Shown: positions 57,527 to 64,000 of the stretch, in pieces | Position numbering within the stretch: the first letter of the stretch is position 1 | How the letters are laid out: each line of letters begins with the position of its first letter | From: Clostridium pasteurianum | GTDB lineage: Bacteria > Bacillota > Clostridia > Clostridiales > Clostridiaceae | DNA length: 64,000 nucleotides | Assembly (NCBI RefSeq): GCF_001705235.1 | Contig: NZ_MCGV01000001.1 | Span: forward strand, 1,798,001-1,862,000 | Direction of reading: 5' to 3' | Made by a program: the position numbers and the translations under genes | The notes under the pieces: model-generated | The model's input: the letters and a program-made list of their open reading frames with translations, nothing else | What the model was told of the DNA's origin: nothing | The model's database searches: none

Positions 57527-60334
57527 TTGAAAAAATCTGAAATCGTTTTTAACTATATATGTGAGAAAATAAATTGTAATTATATAAAAAAATGTATTGA
57601 ATCTGACACCTATCTAGGCATAGGGGCTTTAGAAATTCAAAATGAATTTAATATTGTAAGAAATAATGCAAGTACTCTTTTAAATGATCTTTTAAAGGCA
57701 GGAAAATTAATAAAGGTAAACGGAAGGCCTGTTACCTTCTTTCCAAAAGTCACTTTAGAAAAAATGAACATAAATATAACTAAGGATGCTTTTTCGCCTG
57801 AAGAATTTAAAGATATATTAAATATTAATAAGAAGAATAATGATTTTGTAGATCCATTTACATTTTTAATAGGATATAACAATAGTCTTCTTCATCAGAT
57901 TGAACAGGCAAAAGCAGCTGTAATGTATCCCCACAACGGACTGCATATTTTACTTCTTGGAGAAAGTGGTGTTGGTAAAACAACTTTTGCGTCAATGATA
58001 TACAAGTATGCTCTTCAAGAAAAAAAGAAAACAGAAGAAAGTTTCCCCTTTATATCCTTCAATTGTTCAGATTATTACAACGCTCCACAACTTTTAATAT
58101 CCCAGCTATTCGGTCATATAAAAGGAGCTTTTACCGGAGCCGATAGTGATAAAATAGGATTAGTTGAAAAAGCCAATAATGGTATTTTATTTTTAGATGA
58201 AGTTCACAGACTGCCGCCGGACGGTCAAGAAATGCTATTTTATCTTATGGACAAAGGTGAATTTTCAAGGCTTGGTGAAACTTCAAAGCCTAGAAAAAGT
58301 AATGTACTTATAATTGCTGCAACCACAGAAAATCCAGATGATACCTTTCTTAATACATTTTTAAGGAGAATTCCGGTTACCATTACTTTACCTGCTTTCA
58401 GGGATAAGACTTTAGACGAGAGATTTGAAGTTATAGAAACACTTTTTCACTATGAATCAATAAAGCTTAATATGCCTATTAAAATCCCACCAGAAGTACT
58501 TAAAGCACTGGCTTTATATCAATTTATAGATGGTAATATAGGTCAGTTAACTTCTGAAATTAAGCTTCTATGTGCAAAAGCCTTTTTCGAACATCTTCAA
58601 AGTAACAAAGAATTAGTCATAGAATTTAAAACGTTGAATTCCGAAATACGAGAAAATTTATTTAATGATATGCACATTTCATCTAGTGATAAGACATTTT
58701 TAAATATGTACAGTGAAAATTTAATAATAAATCCTCATGTAACGGCTAATGAAGATACTAAACTAAAAATTATAAGTAAAGATATAGATATATACGACTC
58801 CATAAATAAAAAATTAGAAGAACTAAAAGATGAAGGACTCAGCATCAGCGAAATAGAAAATGAAATAACCAATACTCTAGAAGATACCTTCAACAATGTA
58901 ATAAATAAATTTAATCCTAATAGTTTAAATATACGAAAACTGTACAGCGTTGTTCCTAAACAGGTTGTAGATACATGTACAAACTTAATTAACGTAGCTC
59001 AAGCAAAATTAGGCACTAAGTTTAGCAATAAATTTTTCTTTGGTTTTACTTTTCACATATATTCACTCTTAAAAAGAATTGAAGAAAATAAGCCTATAGT
59101 AAATCCAAACATGGCAATTATAAAAAGACAATATAAAAAAGAATTTGAAGTCTCATCAGAATTATTAAGAATACTAGATGAAAAATTTGCCGTACTTATA
59201 CCTGAGGATGAAAAAGGCTTTTTGTCTGTACTCCTTGCAAACAATAACCATTCTAGTAAAACTACGGACCTCATTGGAGTTGTTTTAGTATGTCATGGAG
59301 ATAGCACTGCTTCAAGTATGGGAGCTGTTGCTAATAAACTTCTTAATGTAAATAATATAAAAGCTATAGATATGCCTCTTGATGCTACGGTGCCAGATAC
59401 CTATGAAAAAGTAAAAAATGCAGTAATAAATGCAAATAGCGATAAGGGTGTGTTTCTGCTTGTAGATATGGGTTCTCTATGTCAATTCGGTGAAAGAATA
59501 ATGGACGAAACCGGTATAAAAGTAAGAACTATAAACAATATATCTACACTTTTTGTCTTAGATATTTTAAGAAGTGTTTTATATCAGGAATACGATATAG
59601 ATACTCTCTATGATTCTTTAGTTAAAGATATAAAAGCAGAACATACTGCAATAAAAAGCAAGAAAAAAGCAATAATAACAGTATGTACAACAGGTCAGGG
59701 AGTTGGATTAATATCTAAAAATATAATTAAGGATTTAATAAAAGATAAATATAATGATGCAATCGAAATAATAAATATCAACTACTTTGATATGGAAAAT
59801 AACATAAATGATTTACAGGAAAAGTATGATATTTTAGCTTGCATAGGAAGCTTAAAGCCAAGTATCAATATACCTTACTTCCCTATAAATAAAATACTAA
59901 ACAAAAACTTTCAAAATGAATTCACAAAACTTTTAGATGCAAATTTAATTTCATCATCATCTGAAGACTCAAAAGAAGAAAATACTCAGAAAAGTATATA
60001 TGAAATCTCCAAAGAAATGCTTGAAGAATATATAAAATACGTTAATCCCAAAATAGCAATAGCTTCAATAAAAAAGTTTATAACTAAATTAGATTTACCA
60101 AATAGAATTGAATCAGATGATTATATAATTGACTTAATTATTCATATGGGATGTATGCTTGATAGATGTATTCATGGAGATATGGTAAAATTCAAAGATT
60201 TAGATAGTTTTAAAAACTCAAACAGGAAGCAATTTGACGAAGTTAAACAGTCTATATCTGTTATTGAAGGCGATTTTAGAATAAAAATAAGTGATGATGA
60301 AATATGTTATATAGTTAAAATACTTAATAGATAG
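57527..60334 (+). CDS. LevR-type sigma-54-dependent PRD activator (second)
   Basis: 935 aa, start TTG with GTAGGTGA upstream. Same architecture as the regulator at 2289: N-terminal HTH (1-75), AAA+ domain with Walker A LGESGVGKTTF and canonical sigma-54 loop GAFTGAD, PRD1 (FGFTFHIYSLLKRI), EIIA-Man-like (VLVCHGDSTASSM), EIIB-Gat-like (IITVCTTGQGVG), PRD2 (DLIIHMGCMLDRC). It should drive the divergent PTS/aldolase/DhaKL/GlpX operon from the sigma-54 promoter, tuned by PTS phosphorylation. A hairpin follows its stop. Confidence 0.93.
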   Translation: MKKSEIVFNYICEKINCNYIKKCIESDTYLGIGALEIQNEFNIVRNNASTLLNDLLKAGKLIKVNGRPVTFFPKVTLEKMNINITKDAFSPEEFKDILNINKKNNDFVDPFTFLIGYNNSLLHQIEQAKAAVMYPHNGLHILLLGESGVGKTTFASMIYKYALQEKKKTEESFPFISFNCSDYYNAPQLLISQLFGHIKGAFTGADSDKIGLVEKANNGILFLDEVHRLPPDGQEMLFYLMDKGEFSRLGETSKPRKSNVLIIAATTENPDDTFLNTFLRRIPVTITLPAFRDKTLDERFEVIETLFHYESIKLNMPIKIPPEVLKALALYQFIDGNIGQLTSEIKLLCAKAFFEHLQSNKELVIEFKTLNSEIRENLFNDMHISSSDKTFLNMYSENLIINPHVTANEDTKLKIISKDIDIYDSINKKLEELKDEGLSISEIENEITNTLEDTFNNVINKFNPNSLNIRKLYSVVPKQVVDTCTNLINVAQAKLGTKFSNKFFFGFTFHIYSLLKRIEENKPIVNPNMAIIKRQYKKEFEVSSELLRILDEKFAVLIPEDEKGFLSVLLANNNHSSKTTDLIGVVLVCHGDSTASSMGAVANKLLNVNNIKAIDMPLDATVPDTYEKVKNAVINANSDKGVFLLVDMGSLCQFGERIMDETGIKVRTINNISTLFVLDILRSVLYQEYDIDTLYDSLVKDIKAEHTAIKSKKKAIITVCTTGQGVGLISKNIIKDLIKDKYNDAIEIININYFDMENNINDLQEKYDILACIGSLKPSINIPYFPINKILNKNFQNEFTKLLDANLISSSSEDSKEENTQKSIYEISKEMLEEYIKYVNPKIAIASIKKFITKLDLPNRIESDDYIIDLIIHMGCMLDRCIHGDMVKFKDLDSFKNSNRKQFDEVKQSISVIEGDFRIKISDDEICYIVKILNR

Positions 60335-60335
60335 T

Positions 60336-60404
60336 TTAAGCTGCTGCATTAATTGAGTTAAGTTTTTTGTCAAAAGCTCATATAAATTAATGCAGCAGCC
60401 TTAA
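60336..60404 (+). terminator. hairpin after the second activator gene
   Basis: 19-bp arm TTAAGCTGCTGCATTAATT pairing with AATTAATGCAGCAGCCTTAA (one bulge), with a ~30-nt loop, starting 2 bp past the stop. No clear T-run follows, but the plus-strand transcript should end or be protected here. Confidence 0.65.
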
Positions 60405-60505
60405 TTTATTTCACCAATTATCCCTATTTACTTGTCGCAGATTGCATTTTGACCTCTACACTCATTGTCAATTCCTCACAGATACTTTAATTTCAAAATT
60501 CCACT

Positions 60506-61255
60506 TTACTTAATTTGTATATTACACTTCTCAACACAACCGAAGCCCTGTGAATTCTTTGATCCAAAGCCCGAATTATATCCTATGTTAATCAGCTTAT
60601 CTGAACCCTTCAAAATGAACTCACCGGTCCAACCTTTTATTACGGTCTTTTTATATACTAATACCTTTTCTTTAAGTTTAGAATTATGTACAGCTTCTAT
60701 ACTAAAATCACAATTTTCAGGATTTGTGCCATAAGCAGCATTATACTTCTTAATAAGATTTTTCCGTATAAGTTCTGAAAATTCACTTTCAAACGGACTA
60801 TAATAATAAGTTTTTTTCTTGCAATTATCTTCAAAAGTACTGTACATTACAATAGGCGATTTAGTGTACACTTTAGCTCCGGACTTCAAAACATTTTTAG
60901 TGCATTTAACTTCTTTGACACTTACTATATTATTTCCTAGTCTAATCTCATCATTCATAATTATTCCATTTACAAGGTAGCTTAAAAACTTATCATCCAC
61001 AGCTGAAATTTCAAGTTTTACCTCATTATAATAAGTTATAGTTTTTTCCCTTGAGTTAATTGAGAATTTACCTTGAAGCCTAGAAAATGTATATAACTTA
61101 TACGTTCTATTTCCACATTTATATCCTGTATCATGTATAAACTTTGTATAATTTTCATCACTTAACCATTTTAAAATTACAGCTTGTACTATGTGGTTAT
61201 ACTGTAAATTTAATTTTATAGGTTTATCAAAAACAAAATTTGTTATTACCCTCAT
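60506..61255 (-). CDS. cas6: orphan Cas6 CRISPR RNA endoribonuclease
   Basis: 249 aa from the ATG of MRVITNFVFDKPIKLN (AGAGG 9 bp upstream), full length for Cas6. Two ferredoxin-like folds: N-terminal LQYNHIVQAVILKWL and HDTGYKCGNRTYKLYTFSRL, with H41 as candidate catalytic His, and the C-terminal glycine-rich RNA-binding loop GFGSKNSQGFG (229-239). Cas6 cleaves CRISPR transcripts within repeats to leave the 8-nt 5' handle. No cas7, cas5, cas3, cas1, cas2 or csm/cmr gene is in the window. The CRISPR repeat pieces at 43349 and 47623 have a typical ATTGAAAC handle. Flanking genes (regulator and lgt) are unrelated. Confidence 0.88.
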   Translation of the reverse strand: MRVITNFVFDKPIKLNLQYNHIVQAVILKWLSDENYTKFIHDTGYKCGNRTYKLYTFSRLQGKFSINSREKTITYYNEVKLEISAVDDKFLSYLVNGIIMNDEIRLGNNIVSVKEVKCTKNVLKSGAKVYTKSPIVMYSTFEDNCKKKTYYYSPFESEFSELIRKNLIKKYNAAYGTNPENCDFSIEAVHNSKLKEKVLVYKKTVIKGWTGEFILKGSDKLINIGYNSGFGSKNSQGFGCVEKCNIQIK

Positions 61256-61460
61256 TTTTATCAACCTCTATTTACTATATATACAATATATTACAAAACC
61301 ATTTTTTGTTTTTGTCGCTTTTGCTGGTAAATTATGAAATTTAATATAACATTATTTTATAATACAATAACTTTTTAACATACTATGTATAAATTTTATT
61401 TAATATAATACGAAAAAGTATTGAGTGGAAAACTCATAGGATTGATTTTTGTTCAACATA

Positions 61461-61491
61461 ATAAAGAAGCAGCTCACAACTGCTTCTTTAT
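61461..61491 (-). terminator. terminator after lgt
   Basis: 12-bp perfect stem ATAAAGAAGCAG/CTGCTTCTTTAT with a 7-nt loop. The 357-bp gap 61256-61612 contains it plus two direct copies of GGATTGATTTTTGTT (61439-61453, 61497-61511) flanking it; nothing else was recognised there. Confidence 0.75.
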
Positions 61492-61612
61492 CTAAGGGAT
61501 TGATTTTTGTTATAGCATTCACAAGTTCCAAATAAAACCTGGATTCTATAATAAAGGTTTATATAACATCTATATTATATATTCTTTTTGGAAATTTAAC
61601 AATAATTATTCT

Positions 61613-62386
61613 CTAATTATTTTTTCCTTTTGCATGAGAATAAATTAAAAATGCAATGAAAACAACAACACCTAAGATACTAACCAGTTGGGCAGCTCTT
61701 ATAGGTCCAAGCATTAAGCTGTCTGTTCTCATACCTTCGATAAAAAATCTTCCCAAGGAATACAATCCAATGTATGCAAAAAATACAATGCCTTTATTTT
61801 TACTTTTCCTAATAGTAAACATTAATATGCAAAATACTATTAGATCCCAGGTAGACTCATATAAAAATGTTGGATTATAATACATACCATCTATTGTCAT
61901 ACCTTTTTGAATAAATGCAGGGAACTTATGTATAAAACTATAAGTAACAGCATCTCCATGTGCTTCACCATTAAAAAAGTTTCCCCATCTTCCAAGAGCT
62001 TGAGCCAATATTATAGAAGGTGTCGCTACATCTGCCATTTTTAGAAAACTTAATTTTTTGCGTTTCGTATACAAATAAGCTGCTAAAAGCCCAAATATCA
62101 AGCCACCATGAATAGCGAGACCACCATTTCTTATATTTATCATATCCCAAACATTACCGTTATATGTTTTAAACTGAAATATAACATAATAAAGTCTTGC
62201 TCCAATTATACCTATAGGTAGGGATATAAGCACAACATCTAGTACAGACTCATAATCAACATCCCTCCATTTTGAATTTATATAAGCTATAAAAAGGCCT
62301 AAAACCACCCCTGTAGCTATAAAAATTCCATACCATCTTATTTGAAGTCCAAATAATGTAAATGCAATAGGATTCAAAAAAATCAC
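61613..62386 (-). CDS. lgt: prolipoprotein diacylglyceryl transferase
   Basis: 257 aa, seven membrane segments. Transfers diacylglycerol from phosphatidylglycerol to the lipobox Cys of prolipoproteins. Signature [13 protein letters not shown] (R133, N137, E141), H93 in AIHGG, and ARLYYVIF; C-terminal [12 protein letters not shown] with the conserved Glu/Arg. Full length for the family. Monocistronic; GAGGAAG precedes the ATG. The lipoprotein at 15696 is one likely substrate. Confidence 0.95.
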   Translation of the reverse strand: MIFLNPIAFTLFGLQIRWYGIFIATGVVLGLFIAYINSKWRDVDYESVLDVVLISLPIGIIGARLYYVIFQFKTYNGNVWDMINIRNGGLAIHGGLIFGLLAAYLYTKRKKLSFLKMADVATPSIILAQALGRWGNFFNGEAHGDAVTYSFIHKFPAFIQKGMTIDGMYYNPTFLYESTWDLIVFCILMFTIRKSKNKGIVFFAYIGLYSLGRFFIEGMRTDSLMLGPIRAAQLVSILGVVVFIAFLIYSHAKGKNN

Positions 62387-62682
62387 TTCCTCTTTTATCT
62401 ATATATTACTATAAACGCGATAGTCTTATTTTAACATAAACTTTTAACTTTTTTAATGGTTATGTTTTAAATAAGTGTGAATAACAGTCCCATTAAAAAT
62501 AAGTCATGGTAATAATTCCATTATAAAGCATTATGAAACGTTATAATTAAATTTATTATACAGTTTAAGTATTAAAACCTTATAATTACACTTATATCTA
62601 ATTTATTTTAAAAATCAAATATGATATAATTTAAGGTATGTTTTTAATCCTTTTATTAGGTTAAATGAGAGGAGAATCTAAA

Positions 62683-64000
62683 TTGAAAAAAAGGCATATT
62701 AATCCAAGGCTTATTTTAGGCAGAAAATTGTTTGCAGTTTTTTTTATTTTTCTTATTGTATTTTCCGCATTAATGTTTAAACTTTTCTCTATAATGTTCA
62801 CGCATTCAAATGAGTATAAGGAGAAAGCCTTAAAACAACGGGTAAATCAAGTTACAATTTATCCTAAGCGCGGAGATATACTTGATAGAAATGGTAATAA
62901 ACTTGCCACAAGTATAAGTGATTATAAAATAGATGTCGATATGAACACCTTAAGTTTATCTTTAAAAAACAATAAAATGACACTAAAAACACTTTGCGAC
63001 AAATTATCACAGATTTTAGGTACACCTTCTGATAAAATTTATTCAATTCTATCAGCTAAATCTTCTAATGGAGTGCCTGTAAAATTTGTAACACTTGCAA
63101 GACAAATTGGGAAAACAAAAGTTGATAAAATAAATGCACTTGGCATAACCGGTTTTGTTGCTTCAGATGACACCTTACGAGTTTATCCGAATAACAATTT
63201 TCTTGCAGAAGTACTCGGATTTACAAATTCTAATGGAGATGGAGTAGCTGGTGTAGAGTTATCCTACAATAAAGTTCTTGCAGGAACACCTGGTTATAAA
63301 ACTATTGAAACTGACGTTACAAGAAAGCAGCTTCCTTATGGTAATTCTGAATATGTAGCTCCAAAAAACGGTAAGGATGTAACTTTAACTATAGATAAAT
63401 CTATACAAGACTATGCTGAGCAATCTGCCGAACAGGCATTATCTGATAATAAAGCTAAAGCTGTTTCAATAACCGTAATGAACCCAAAAACAGGCGAAAT
63501 CCTAGCAATGGTAAATAAACCTGATTATAATCCTAACAACCCGTATGTAAAACAACCGGGAATATCACAGTCTACGGATGAATTATTTCAAAATAGTGCA
63601 GTTCAAAAAACTTTTGAGCCTGGATCAATTTTTAAAGTTATAACTGCCTACACGGGACTCGCAACCGGAACAGTAAAAGATCCAACCGCTGTAGATTATA
63701 GCTGTGATGGAAGCATATCCGTAAACGGAACTGTTATTCATTGTTGGCAACTGTCTGGACATGGTGGCGAAAGCTTCATTGATATTTTAAAACATTCATG
63801 CAATGTTGGTTTCGTAGAACTTGGTCAAAAAATCGGAAAGGATAATCTTCTTAAGTACATTGACATGTTTGGTTTTGGTCATAAAACTGGCATAGATCTT
63901 CCTGGAGAAGTTTCAGGACTCGTAAGACCAAGCGATAAGGTCAATTTAGTCGATTTATCAAATATAGCATTTGGACAAGGTATTGGCCTTACCACTGTTC
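62683..64000 (+). CDS. class B penicillin-binding protein, PBP2/SpoVD-like (3' end cut by window)
   Basis: 439 codons visible; the C-terminus lies beyond the window. Start is the TTG of LKKRHINPRLIL, set by GAGGAG 8 bp upstream (an in-frame ATG at 62665 would overlap that site). One N-terminal membrane anchor (about 19-40), a PBP dimer domain from about 55 (RGDILDRNGNKLATS), then the transpeptidase domain with S315-x-x-K318 (EPGSIFKVIT) and S372-C-N374 (HSCNVGF). The KTG box is not reached. It cross-links peptidoglycan at the outer membrane face in division or sporulation; PASTA domains, which mark SpoVD, would be downstream. The 296 bp upstream are AT-rich with a TATAAT near 62626 but no clear -35. 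Confidence 0.9.
   Translation, partial: MKKRHINPRLILGRKLFAVFFIFLIVFSALMFKLFSIMFTHSNEYKEKALKQRVNQVTIYPKRGDILDRNGNKLATSISDYKIDVDMNTLSLSLKNNKMTLKTLCDKLSQILGTPSDKIYSILSAKSSNGVPVKFVTLARQIGKTKVDKINALGITGFVASDDTLRVYPNNNFLAEVLGFTNSNGDGVAGVELSYNKVLAGTPGYKTIETDVTRKQLPYGNSEYVAPKNGKDVTLTIDKSIQDYAEQSAEQALSDNKAKAVSITVMNPKTGEILAMVNKPDYNPNNPYVKQPGISQSTDELFQNSAVQKTFEPGSIFKVITAYTGLATGTVKDPTAVDYSCDGSISVNGTVIHCWQLSGHGGESFIDILKHSCNVGFVELGQKIGKDNLLKYIDMFGFGHKTGIDLPGEVSGLVRPSDKVNLVDLSNIAFGQGIGLTTV

Noticed and set aside
61439-61511. Possible extra CRISPR repeat pair (AAGGGATTGA appears here and in the CRISPR repeat)
   Set aside because: Only a 10-nt overlap with the repeat; the rest differs and the unit holds a terminator hairpin, not a spacer.

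Overview
The window is AT-rich DNA (roughly 70% A+T by eye) with dense, short-spaced genes, strong GGAGG ribosome binding sites, TTG/GTG starts and clostridial gene families. It looks like a chromosome segment of a saccharolytic, solventogenic-type Clostridium; the gene set recalls the C. acetobutylicum group, but that is from memory and not verified. No rRNA, tRNA, phage or transposase gene was found.

Layout. (1) 1-5000: a cellobiose-type PTS operon (IIA, IIB, 6-phospho-beta-glucosidase) read leftwards from a near-perfect sigma-54 promoter, with a divergent LevR-type sigma-54 activator. (2) 4980-8280: three tandem ~213-233 bp repeats, two long palindromes, a C_GCAxxG_C_C/rhodanese/ArsR operon with an autoregulatory promoter, and a soluble MCP-like protein. 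(3) 8280-15700: small regulators (GyrI-like, PadR, WYL), a DJ-1/PfpI protein, an acetyltransferase, a four-domain CoA-disulfide-reductase/rhodanese/TusA/DsrE fusion with its ArsR regulator, and an amino-acid racemase with a binding lipoprotein. (4) 16600-27300: a resistance island with a Bce-type ABC transporter and two-component system, an RND pump with an unusual Gln/Gly/Met-rich insertion, and a MarR/MFS pair. (5) 27350-38600: a pectin/rhamnogalacturonan regulon (KduD, two GPH symporters, esterase, GH105, LUD protein, GH28, LacI regulator), with three identical 12-bp palindromes GTTAACGTTAAC just downstream of three good promoters. (6) 38700-43140: a membrane glycosyltransferase, a seven-repeat RCC1/Big2 surface protein and a DUF1284 protein. 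(7) 43300-47810: two copies of one CRISPR leader-repeat-trailer block, one with 3 repeats and 2 spacers, the other with one repeat, bracketing a thioredoxin/ArsA/ArsA/MarR operon. (8) 47886-51150: an ABC-2 export system under a TetR regulator. (9) 51269-60400: a galactitol-type PTS operon with class II aldolase, DhaK, DhaL and GlpX, driven by a second sigma-54 promoter and a second LevR-type activator. (10) 60506-64000: an orphan Cas6 gene, lgt, and a truncated class B penicillin-binding protein.

How it fits together. The two PTS operons share one plan: sigma-54 promoter, palindromic upstream boxes, PRD-containing activator. The aldolase/DhaKL/GlpX order suggests a PTS-imported sugar phosphate is split, dihydroxyacetone is phosphorylated, and triose phosphates are returned to fructose 6-phosphate. 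The pectin regulon imports oligogalacturonides and degrades them in the cytoplasm. A BceR-type box occurs before both the ABC operon and the RND gene, so one two-component system may control both.

Most worth a second look: the duplicated CRISPR leader blocks together with an orphan Cas6 about 13-18 kb away and no other cas gene in view; a family of 185-240 bp palindromes with variable stems but a conserved apical loop, which also supplies parts of the tandem repeat; and the paired ArsA ATPases encoded with a thioredoxin that carries a nuclease/transposase-like tail.
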